Positions 7,412-15,179 of a DNA stretch of 64,000 bases are shown piece by piece (positions within the stretch are counted from its first letter, which is position 1; every line of letters begins with the position of its first letter). Made by a program: the position numbers and the translations under genes. This DNA comes from Paenibacillus sp. BIHB 4019 (GTDB lineage: Bacteria > Bacillota > Bacilli > Paenibacillales > Paenibacillaceae). The stretch lies in contig NZ_CP016808.1 of the NCBI RefSeq assembly GCF_002741035.1, positions 6,124,501 to 6,188,500 on the forward strand, in the 5' to 3' direction. Below the pieces are notes generated by a model, which was not told the DNA's origin, made no database searches, and saw only the letters and a list, made by a program, of their open reading frames with translations.

Positions 7412-9380
7412 GTCGGTATACCTCCCATTCCACCAGCATCAGCGCAAGCAGTGCCAGCGCGAGCCATGCGGCAAAAACATTTGCAGCATTTGCCGTCTCC
7501 ATGCTGCCCGCAGCGCTTCCCGCATCAGCCTGATTTTGACTTGTCTCAGAGGAAGCAGCTGCAATCGGCTTAATATCGGCAGTTGCAGACATCGATGCAC
7601 TTTCGGCGGAAGCCGCATTTACAGCAAGCATCCTCTGGCCGATCGTTTCTCCTTCTGCGTTTTGTTCCATTAAACGGTACAAGCCCGGAACCGCTGGGGC
7701 GATTGCCGGTTCTTGCGCAGCAAGCGCCGCAGACAGATTGCTGTCAGGCAGCGATTTTTCGCTGTAACCGCCTATAGTTTCAATCATTTCCCACTTGGCA
7801 CTTACTGTCTCATTTAAAAAAGCAAGCTGTAGCGCACTTCCGGCATCCGCCGTTCCTAGCTGAGCCTGACTGCCACCGCTCATCCAGTCCGCAGCCTGTA
7901 CAATTAGCACGGGAAACTCCGGCCGCAGCGGCAAATCGCTGCTTTGCATATCAAAGGTAAAGCGCAATTGCGGCCTGCCTTGCACCGAGCCTGCATAAAT
8001 AGCAGGCAAGCCGCCATAGGTGACGATGGCTTCTCCCCAAGTCCCCGCATCGTTCGCCTTCACCATCCGTCCAATATGGGTATCTTCAAATGAGAGGTAG
8101 GCGGTAACGGGATGGCCGGCTATCGCCACCCTGCTATTCGCAGGCGAAGCCGTCTCTTCCCCGGTTGCTTCCGGATGATCAATATACCAGACGGGCTTGG
8201 AGGCAAACAGCTCCTGCCAGCTTTTGTCCGTACGAAGCTTCGCTATGTCTCCATCCATAATAACCCAGTCGATGTCCTTAACATGCTCCTTGGAAGGAAC
8301 GTATTGTGCTGGATCGACCTTTATCGTTTTTACCCCGGCGAGCTGGAGCGCTTTTTCCAAAAACAAATTGCCGGATGTAGCCAAAAGCACCTGCTGCGCT
8401 TTAGATACAATCGGAAACTGATAGGCGATATTGTCCGCCGCATAATCATCGGTCGCTCCGCTGATTTTGGCTGTATAATAGCTTGCCTCTTCCGGCAGGC
8501 CATTCATATCTACGCTCGTCCAGCCTCCAGCCTCAAGCTTGACCGACTTCGTCGCCGCAGGCTCCGATTCCTTGTCCGCATAAACAGCAAGCTGAATCTG
8601 TTTGGAAGCAGCACTGTCATTGCGAAGCGTCACTACGCCTGCACGCTTGCCATCCTCTCCAACTGCCGCATGAATGCCAAAATATAAAATAGCACTATTA
8701 TTACTGCCAGCTTGAGGGGCAGTAGGCTTGAATTGCTCAAGCTTTGCATGAAGCGTGAGCAGGTTAACGGAGTCCGCATCCTGCCACCTGCCATCGGTCA
8801 AAAGCAAAATCTTCCCGCCTTGCTCATTCGCAAGCAGCGAGTCCGCTAGTGATAAAGCCGCTACATTGTCCTGAGCACCGAAATCTGGCGTTATAGCTTT
8901 CAACTGCTGCAGCACGAGCTCATGATCCGTTTCCTTGGACAAAATAATGCGAGGCTGCTCGCCCGTTACAAGCAAAGTAATGAGCTCCCCTTTCTGCTGC
9001 TCGCTCAGCCACAGCTCCGCCTGCTGTACAGCGGCGTGCAGCAAGCTGCCTTGCGAGCTTCCTCCGGGCATAGCCGCTGTCATGCTTGCGGAGCGGTCTA
9101 GTACGATGACGGTATGACTGCCGCTGCGGCTATCGGCGGTAAGATACGGCTGCATGAGCGCCAGCACTAATACAGCAGCTGCGAGCAGCTGCAACAGCAT
9201 TAGCGGGCGGGTGCGAAGCTTTTGCCATGGACGATTCGCTTCCTGCTCGCGCAGCATGCGATTCCACAGCATATGGCTCGCGATTTCAGTATCCATATAC
9301 GTGCGCTTGAATAAATACATTAAAACGATGGCTGGAAGCGCCAAGCCGAATAAAGCAGATAACGGCGATAGCAGCTGCAT
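7395..9380 (-). CDS. BatA-like membrane vWA domain protein
   Basis: A 661-residue protein opening with two membrane helices (about 5-23 and 58-77) in the arrangement of BatA/aerotolerance N-terminal domains (MQLLSPLSALFGLALPAIVL, then PLMLLQLLAAAVLVLALMQP). A vWA domain with the MIDAS residues DRSAS at 95-99 follows, then a long extracytoplasmic region and a final membrane helix near the C-terminus. The chosen ATG at 9380 sits 4 to 5 bases after AGGAGGAG; an upstream in-frame ATG at 9398 would put that ribosome site inside the gene. It resembles its downstream neighbour in layout, and the pair may form one membrane complex handled by the MoxR ATPase. Confidence 0.87.
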   Translation of the reverse strand: MQLLSPLSALFGLALPAIVLMYLFKRTYMDTEIASHMLWNRMLREQEANRPWQKLRTRPLMLLQLLAAAVLVLALMQPYLTADSRSGSHTVIVLDRSASMTAAMPGGSSQGSLLHAAVQQAELWLSEQQKGELITLLVTGEQPRIILSKETDHELVLQQLKAITPDFGAQDNVAALSLADSLLANEQGGKILLLTDGRWQDADSVNLLTLHAKLEQFKPTAPQAGSNNSAILYFGIHAAVGEDGKRAGVVTLRNDSAASKQIQLAVYADKESEPAATKSVKLEAGGWTSVDMNGLPEEASYYTAKISGATDDYAADNIAYQFPIVSKAQQVLLATSGNLFLEKALQLAGVKTIKVDPAQYVPSKEHVKDIDWVIMDGDIAKLRTDKSWQELFASKPVWYIDHPEATGEETASPANSRVAIAGHPVTAYLSFEDTHIGRMVKANDAGTWGEAIVTYGGLPAIYAGSVQGRPQLRFTFDMQSSDLPLRPEFPVLIVQAADWMSGGSQAQLGTADAGSALQLAFLNETVSAKWEMIETIGGYSEKSLPDSNLSAALAAQEPAIAPAVPGLYRLMEQNAEGETIGQRMLAVNAASAESASMSATADIKPIAAASSETSQNQADAGSAAGSMETANAANVFAAWLALALLALMLVEWEVYRRGNAG

Positions 9381-9439
9381 TTCTCCTCCTCCTTTCACCC
9401 AAGTTGCAAGTTTCTACTCACATCAGTCCCCGTTCAAAA

Positions 9440-10480
9440 TTAACTATGACTGTGCAGCACACCAGCGCGCAGCAGCGTTTGCTGAACCGTTTGCTCCATC
9501 GGCTTGCTCGTATCAATAAAAATATAAAGCGCTCCGCGCTCTGCGCAAAGCTTCTTAAGATGGCTGCAATAATCGTTAACCGTAACGCGATATTGTTCGA
9601 GCAAACGGCTGCCTAAAGCAACCTCCTTGCCTGTGCCGAGTTCACTGTCAAGCAAATTCAGTTCACCTGTCAAAGCTGGGTTTAGCTCCTCTGGGCTCAA
9701 TAAATGGAGAAAAACAACCTGCTGCCGGGCAGCAAGCAGGCTGAGCAGCGTCTGTTCAATGCCCGATTCATACATTGCATCGGATACGACCCAAGTGACG
9801 CCCGTACGATGCGGGAGCTGACCAGCCTGCTGAATAGCTTCCCTCATAGACAGGGCTGCCGCCTGCTGTTCCATTGCTCTTCCTACGCCCGTCATAGATG
9901 GCTGAAGCGCGTCGCCCTGTTGAAAAGACGGCTGCTCCATTTCCCGTTCCAGTGCCGCCGCCAAAAAATGGAATAAACGCGCAGTGGAGCCCCTGCCGCG
10001 AAGCGAGGGAAGCTCTGCCTGAGCTGTGCCGCCAAATAGCTTGACCGCAACGCGGTCCTCGCCTGACAGCGCAGCGTATCCCCCGCTGGCCGCCAGCTGC
10101 AAGGCGCAGCGCAGCTTGTTAGCCTGTTCGCCGCCAAAGTTCATCGATGGAGATACATCCACGTACACATGCAGCGTAAGCTCCTGCTCATCCCAATATT
10201 GCCGCATATACGCTCTGCCTGTTCGGCCATATACGTTCCAATCCAGGCGGCGAATGTCGTCGCCTGGCGCATAAGGACGATAGTCTGCAAATTCCTGCGA
10301 GCCGCCAAGCGTGCTGGAGCGGCGCTTGCCAGCCATCGTCCCCTTCACTCGGCTGCCCGCCGCCACTTTCATCCGCTCCAAACGATGCAGCAGCGAGGAA
10401 TCGGGAAAAAGCTTGGCTAAGGCGCCGCTGAACGCTGAATGCTGGGCTCCGCTTCCAGAACCGCTGCCTTGCCCATTCAT
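9440..10480 (-). CDS. DUF58 family protein (MoxR partner)
   Basis: A 346-residue soluble protein with the DUF58 signature (DYRPYAPGDDIRRLDW, 66-81) followed by a vWA-like fold whose metal site is DVSPS (108-112). The N-terminus starts with a short Gly/Ser-rich stretch. DUF58 proteins are encoded next to MoxR AAA ATPases in many bacteria and are believed to be adaptors or substrates of them; the chemistry is not established. Its ATG overlaps the stop of the MoxR gene by four bases (ATGA), so the two are translationally coupled. Confidence 0.92.
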   Translation of the reverse strand: MNGQGSGSGSGAQHSAFSGALAKLFPDSSLLHRLERMKVAAGSRVKGTMAGKRRSSTLGGSQEFADYRPYAPGDDIRRLDWNVYGRTGRAYMRQYWDEQELTLHVYVDVSPSMNFGGEQANKLRCALQLAASGGYAALSGEDRVAVKLFGGTAQAELPSLRGRGSTARLFHFLAAALEREMEQPSFQQGDALQPSMTGVGRAMEQQAAALSMREAIQQAGQLPHRTGVTWVVSDAMYESGIEQTLLSLLAARQQVVFLHLLSPEELNPALTGELNLLDSELGTGKEVALGSRLLEQYRVTVNDYCSHLKKLCAERGALYIFIDTSKPMEQTVQQTLLRAGVLHSHS

Positions 10481-11466
10481 CTTGTCAGCTCCAATGCGCT
10501 TAAGATGGATTCAGCCATTTGATCCGTCGTTATGCCTGCCGCCTGTGCCTCGTAACCGAGCACGATCCGATGCCGAAGCGCTGGCACAGCTACCTCGCGA
10601 ATATCGCTCCACGATACATGCAGCTTGCCGCTGCAAAGCGCCCTTACTTTGCTGACTGCCACAATCGCTTGCAGCGCCCGCGGTCCGGCGCCAAATCTGA
10701 CATATCGCTTCACATCATCAGGAGCATCCGCTTCAGCGGGATGCGTCATCATCACTAGCCTGACCGCCAAGTCCAGCACATCATCAGCGACCAAAATATG
10801 CTTGGCATACAGCTGCAGCTCGGTCAGCTCTTCCCCGTTCATCTTCACTTGGGCGCGGGGCTGAACAGCCGCCGTTGTCCGCAGCACAATTTCTTTGAGC
10901 TCCTCGCGCGTCGGATAGCTGACGCCGATTTTGAGCAGGAAGCGGTCAAGCTGTGCTTCTGGCAGCGGGTATGTCCCTTCCTGCTCGATAGGATTTTGCG
11001 TTGCCAATACAAAAAAAGGACGCGGCAGCTGGCGGGTTTCTCCGCCAGCTGTCACCGTGCCTTCCTGCATCGCTTCGAGCAATGCGCTTTGTGTTTTTGG
11101 CGTAGCACGGTTAATTTCATCGGCCAGCACCAAATTGCCGAAGATCGGCCCGGGCTGGAAGCTGCGTCCCGCTGCCCCCTGCTCGGTAAAATCGATCAGC
11201 GTCGTTCCCGTAATATCCGCGGGCATTAAATCGGGCGTAAATTGAATCCTTGAATATTGCAAGGAAATGGTATCCGCCACCGTGCGGACAAGCATTGTTT
11301 TCCCAAGACCGGGAATGCCTTCCAGCAGCGCATGACCGCCTGCCAGCAAGCACCACAGTAGCTGCTCGACTACCGTTTTTTGCCCTACAATGACGCTCCC
11401 AATTTCCGCTTGCAGCGCAGCTATACGCTCAGCCGCTTGTGTAATCTGTTCCTTGGATTCTATCAT
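10477..11466 (-). CDS. MoxR-family AAA+ ATPase
   Basis: A 329-residue AAA_3 ATPase. Walker A is GIPGLGKT (50-57), Walker B LVLADEINRA (112-121), sensor 1 ATQNP (155-159) and the DRFL motif 174-177. MoxR proteins form hexameric chaperone-like ATPases that act on vWA-domain proteins, often for metal insertion or membrane complex assembly. Here it is flanked downstream by DUF58 and two vWA proteins and upstream by a coiled-coil membrane protein and an ABC transporter. A ribosome site (GGAGCGAGGTGG) precedes the ATG, 16 bases after the upstream gene. Confidence 0.95.
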   Translation of the reverse strand: MIESKEQITQAAERIAALQAEIGSVIVGQKTVVEQLLWCLLAGGHALLEGIPGLGKTMLVRTVADTISLQYSRIQFTPDLMPADITGTTLIDFTEQGAAGRSFQPGPIFGNLVLADEINRATPKTQSALLEAMQEGTVTAGGETRQLPRPFFVLATQNPIEQEGTYPLPEAQLDRFLLKIGVSYPTREELKEIVLRTTAAVQPRAQVKMNGEELTELQLYAKHILVADDVLDLAVRLVMMTHPAEADAPDDVKRYVRFGAGPRALQAIVAVSKVRALCSGKLHVSWSDIREVAVPALRHRIVLGYEAQAAGITTDQMAESILSALELTR

Positions 11467-11482
11467 TTGTCCACCTCGCTCC

Positions 11483-13237
11483 TTATCGGTTCGGCTGTAT
11501 GTTGTCGAAATACTGCTTTACTTTATCCTGCATGGCCTGTGGCAGCTGGGAGCGCCCAAGCGCTTTTTTGGCTTCGGTCGCATATTCGCTGTACACTTCC
11601 TCGTAAGGGCGTGTCGTGCCGTCAATCATCGGCGACTTGCCGCCCGTTTGCTCTTGGCCGCCAGTGGATGGTCCGCCGTCCTCCTCCACATTGCCCTCAC
11701 CCGCCATCGTGCGCGGCGTTGTTACAAGCGTTCGTCCGCCCGCTCCCGTACCGCCTTGCAAGCCTCCTTGCCCACTGCCCGAGCCACTTCCAGCACCTTG
11801 GCCAGCTCCAGCCCCGGCGCCTGTCCCTGAGCCAGCACCGGCTCCTGCTCCAGCTCCTGCTCCAGCACCGCTGGACGAAGGATCGCCGCCGCTGCCAGAA
11901 GCGCCGGAGCTTCCCGGCGCGGCGCCTGATCCGGGCTCGCTCGGCGAGCCCGATGCTCCGCCAGCGCTGCTGCCGCCAGGCGAGCTATTGCCGGAGGCCG
12001 CCGCTGCCCAGCTCGGCGGCACGGTACCGCCGCTGGCAGCCAATTGGCCCGCCAGCGGCTGTCCGCTTTGTCCAAGCTGGCTCGCCATAGCGCTAGCCAG
12101 CTGCTCCAGCTGTACCTGCAACAATTCGCCGGCCAGTGCTTCTTCCAGGGCAGCGAGGCCATCGCCGCCCTCTGTTTCGCCCGAAGCGTCATCACCCGCT
12201 TCGGAATTGCGCGCTTGCTCCGCGGCTTCTGCCAATGCGGATGCGAGCGCCTCCTTGTCTTGCGGCAGCTGCTCGGCAAGCTGCTCCAGCGCCTGCGCCA
12301 GCTGCTCCTTCTGCTCAGGCGTCAGCTTCTGCAGCTCCGAGCGCATATCGCTAATCGCTTCGCGCATGCCCGATTCCAGCCGGTCCTGCAGAGCAGCTCC
12401 CAGCTGCTTCAGCGCAGGCTCGCGCTGCATCGCTTCCGCAGCCTCATCAAGCTGCGATGCCGTTTGCTTCGCCAGCTCCGCCGTCTGTTCAAGCTCGCGC
12501 ATCGCCTCGGCAAGCTCCGCAAGCGCCGCTTCCATGTCGCTGTCGTTTTCCTCCAGCTTGCTGCGCAGCTTCTCAAGCGGCTCGGCAAGCTGCCGCTTCG
12601 CCTCCTCGGGCACATCTGCCTGCTCCGCTTCCTCCGCGAGCGCAGCCGCTTCTTCCCGCAGCGCTTCGAGCTGCTGCCGCTCAGCAGCCCGCTCCTCCGC
12701 CAAATGATCCAGCGGATTAGCCCATACGAGCAAAAGCGCGGAAATGGCCCATACCGCGCCAACCCCCAGCACGGCCCTCTTCCACGCCGGCCATGCGGGC
12801 CAAGGCAGCCGCTTGCTCAGCATAGCGGCATAAGCTTTCGCTGCCGCGATGGCTTCCTGCCGCTGCAGCAGCACAATAGCGGATGGCTGCCCAGCCGGGC
12901 GCAGCCATCCATCAAGCGCGGTCGACACGGCATCATCCGTGTCATGCCGATCCATCGCTCTCGCCGCATCACGCAGCGAGGCGCGCCGCCAAAGCCCATA
13001 CAGCAGCCCCGCCAGCAGGCCCGCTGCCGCCAAAATCACAGCCGCTGGCCGCGCATGGAGCAGCGGCCACAGCCTGCTTGCGACGAGAAGTAGCAAGCCT
13101 GCCGAGCTGCCTATAAGCAAGCCTTTCAGCCCATACTTGCACATCGTGAACATCGTCAATCTCAGGCGCACCGGCAATAACAGCTCAGGAAGCTGCTGCT
13201 GTTCTTCTTTAGCCCGACTGCTTCCGCTTGGCTCCAT
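11483..13237 (-). CDS. DUF4175-like membrane protein with long coiled coil and Gly/Ser linker
   Basis: 584 residues. Three hydrophobic segments (about 37-54, 65-82 and 154-173) are followed by a long Glu/Ala/Leu-rich coiled coil (about 180-370) and a low-complexity Gly/Ser/Ala/Pro region (about 420-525, with runs of GAGAGAG). A short conserved-looking C-terminus rich in charged residues and Tyr ends the protein. This layout matches DUF4175-type proteins in MoxR/vWA operons. The ATG at 13237 follows CAGGAGGGAACACGA; the longer frame from 13375 would overlap the ABC permease gene and has no better site. The high GC of this gene creates long open frames on the other strand, which are not genes. 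Confidence 0.75.
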   Translation of the reverse strand: MEPSGSSRAKEEQQQLPELLLPVRLRLTMFTMCKYGLKGLLIGSSAGLLLLVASRLWPLLHARPAAVILAAAGLLAGLLYGLWRRASLRDAARAMDRHDTDDAVSTALDGWLRPAGQPSAIVLLQRQEAIAAAKAYAAMLSKRLPWPAWPAWKRAVLGVGAVWAISALLLVWANPLDHLAEERAAERQQLEALREEAAALAEEAEQADVPEEAKRQLAEPLEKLRSKLEENDSDMEAALAELAEAMRELEQTAELAKQTASQLDEAAEAMQREPALKQLGAALQDRLESGMREAISDMRSELQKLTPEQKEQLAQALEQLAEQLPQDKEALASALAEAAEQARNSEAGDDASGETEGGDGLAALEEALAGELLQVQLEQLASAMASQLGQSGQPLAGQLAASGGTVPPSWAAAASGNSSPGGSSAGGASGSPSEPGSGAAPGSSGASGSGGDPSSSGAGAGAGAGAGAGSGTGAGAGAGQGAGSGSGSGQGGLQGGTGAGGRTLVTTPRTMAGEGNVEEDGGPSTGGQEQTGGKSPMIDGTTRPYEEVYSEYATEAKKALGRSQLPQAMQDKVKQYFDNIQPNR

Positions 13238-13275
13238 TCGTGTTCCCTCCTGATTTAATACCGACTTCTCATCCT

Positions 13276-14169
13276 TTATTTCCGGTTTTGCTTCATGCGA
13301 GGGCGCAAGTAGCGGATGCTTAACCAAATGGCTAGAGCAGCCAATACGAGATAAATGAGCATAAACTCCTGCCATAGCTGCAGAATCGGTTCAGTTGCTG
13401 TTGCACCAGATCCTGAATAAACGATTTCTCTGGTTATATTAGGGTCCAAAATGCTGTACATCGCCACCGCTGGATTCCATGCAAAAATATGCGCGATCCA
13501 TTCGTTAGAAGAGCTGTTTCCTGAAACCTGCATCGATACCATTATCGCTACATAACCGATAAGCGCCGTGCCCGCGTACAAAAACAAGGTCACGCCATAC
13601 GTCAAAATGACAGCAATCATCGTCCGCTTGACGAGGGTGGAAAACAAAACGCCGAATGCACCGATTACGATCATCAAAAATAAATAAAAGCAAAAGACGA
13701 GCAGCAGTTGCACCGGCGATATGCCGCCGAACAGAAACATCATGCTGTATATGGGAAGTGTACTTATGACGATTAAAATCATAAAGCTCAAGGAAGACAG
13801 CAGCTTGCTTAAAATAATCGTTGTCGAGCTTTGCTGCGTCGTAAGCAGCAGATTAAGCGTCTGCCGCTCGCGCTCGCCACTTATAACGCCAGCCGTCAAG
13901 CCCGGAGCCATAAAGGAAATAAGGCCAAGCTGTACGAAGCTGAGAAAATAAAACAATATCCGGCTTTCAGTCGGATTAAAGGAAGCAGTATTGCCCGAGC
14001 TCATATTGAGCAAATAGATGGAGCTAAGGGCAAACAGCCCAATGGCGAATAAATAGGCAAGCAGCGTCCACATCGTGCGCGGCGTCCGCATCCGCAAGCG
14101 GAATTCCTTATCCAGCACCGGATTGATCAACTTGCTGCGCCAGTCTTTGCTTACTGTATCGTTTCTCAT
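13276..14169 (-). CDS. ABC-2 type transporter permease
   Basis: 297 residues with a soluble N-terminus containing NPVLDKEFRLRMRTPRT, a pattern common before the first helix of ABC-2 permeases, and six predicted membrane helices. It overlaps the ATPase gene by four bases and is co-translated with it. Permease and ATPase together form an exporter of the ABC-2 class; the substrate is unknown. In related operons such pairs accompany GATase-like and vWA proteins, suggesting a role in moving or placing envelope components. Confidence 0.9.
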   Translation of the reverse strand: MRNDTVSKDWRSKLINPVLDKEFRLRMRTPRTMWTLLAYLFAIGLFALSSIYLLNMSSGNTASFNPTESRILFYFLSFVQLGLISFMAPGLTAGVISGERERQTLNLLLTTQQSSTTIILSKLLSSLSFMILIVISTLPIYSMMFLFGGISPVQLLLVFCFYLFLMIVIGAFGVLFSTLVKRTMIAVILTYGVTLFLYAGTALIGYVAIMVSMQVSGNSSSNEWIAHIFAWNPAVAMYSILDPNITREIVYSGSGATATEPILQLWQEFMLIYLVLAALAIWLSIRYLRPRMKQNRK

Positions 14170-15179
14170 TCGAAGCCGTCCCCTCCTCTCGTAATTTCCA
14201 AAAAGACATCTTCCAAATTCGTCTGCCCCTCACTGAACGAAATAATGCGATAGCCCGCCGCAATCAGCTCGCCGACCAGCTCAGCCTGTTCGATATCCTG
14301 TCCGCTAAAATGGACATGAATGCCCCGTTCATCGCGCATCAGACGCGTCACATGCGGCTGCTCCTGCAAAAACTGCTCAGCCTCGTCCAGCCGCTCCAGC
14401 AGCCGAATATATAAAATCCGCTTCACCCGCAGCCGGTTCTGGATATCCGACACATTGCCCTGCGCAATCATCTGTCCATGCTCGATAACGCCAATTTCGT
14501 CAACCATCTCCGCAAGCTCCGGTAAAATATGCGAAGATATAATAATCGTTTTGCCCATCGCCTTCAGCTCGAGCAATATTTCCCGCATTTCGATTCTCGC
14601 CCGCGGATCAAGCCCGGAAGCGGGCTCATCGAGTATGAGCAAATCGGGATCATGCACCAGGCACCGTGCCAAGCACAGCCGCTGCTTCATGCCACGCGAC
14701 AGCGTATCGACATAAGCGTCCCGCTTGTCACTGAGATTGACCAGCTCAAGCAGCTGTGGAATGAGCTCTTCCCGTTCTTTTTTGGGAATCCCATAGCTCG
14801 CACCATAAAAATGCAAATATTCGACCGCTTTAAACTGATCGTACACACCGAAGAAATCCGGCATATATCCAATGCGCTTTCTCACTTCTGCCGGATGCTT
14901 CGTCACATCAAAACCATCTACTTTGGCATAGCCTGACGTAGGAGACAGCAGTGTAGCCAAAATGGACATCGTCGTTGATTTCCCTGCTCCATTCGGCCCT
15001 ACAAAACCGAACACCTTGCCTTTGGCAATCGTCAAATCGAGCGATTTTAACGCATGGAACGAGCCGAAAGACTTGCTAAGCCCTTTAATTTCAATCATAG
15101 GAACGGCTGCTTGCTCCTGCTCGGGCACAAGCCCTGCTTCCTGCTCCATTTGTATTTCCGCCTGCTCCGCCTTATTCAT
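14166..15179 (-). CDS. ABC transporter ATP-binding protein
   Basis: A 337-residue nucleotide-binding subunit: Walker A GPNGAGKST (61-69), signature LSRGMKQR (160-167), Walker B LLILDEP (180-186), H-loop in IISSHILPE. An unusual Glu/Gln-rich N-terminal extension of about 25 residues precedes the ABC domain, and about 90 residues follow it, as in drug-export type ABC-2 systems. It overlaps the upstream gene by 8 bases and the downstream permease by 4, so the three genes form a tightly coupled unit. Confidence 0.95.
   Translation of the reverse strand: MNKAEQAEIQMEQEAGLVPEQEQAAVPMIEIKGLSKSFGSFHALKSLDLTIAKGKVFGFVGPNGAGKSTTMSILATLLSPTSGYAKVDGFDVTKHPAEVRKRIGYMPDFFGVYDQFKAVEYLHFYGASYGIPKKEREELIPQLLELVNLSDKRDAYVDTLSRGMKQRLCLARCLVHDPDLLILDEPASGLDPRARIEMREILLELKAMGKTIIISSHILPELAEMVDEIGVIEHGQMIAQGNVSDIQNRLRVKRILYIRLLERLDEAEQFLQEQPHVTRLMRDERGIHVHFSGQDIEQAELVGELIAAGYRIISFSEGQTNLEDVFLEITRGGDGFE

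Noticed and set aside
11616..12707. Long plus-strand frame (363 codons) opposite the DUF4175-like gene
   Set aside because: It mirrors the Ala/Gly/Ser-rich codons of the real gene, giving Pro/Ala/Ser runs, and has no family or ribosome site.
12044..13093. Second long plus-strand frame (349 codons) in the same gene
   Set aside because: Arg/Leu/Gln-rich translation is the shadow of the coiled coil on the other strand.
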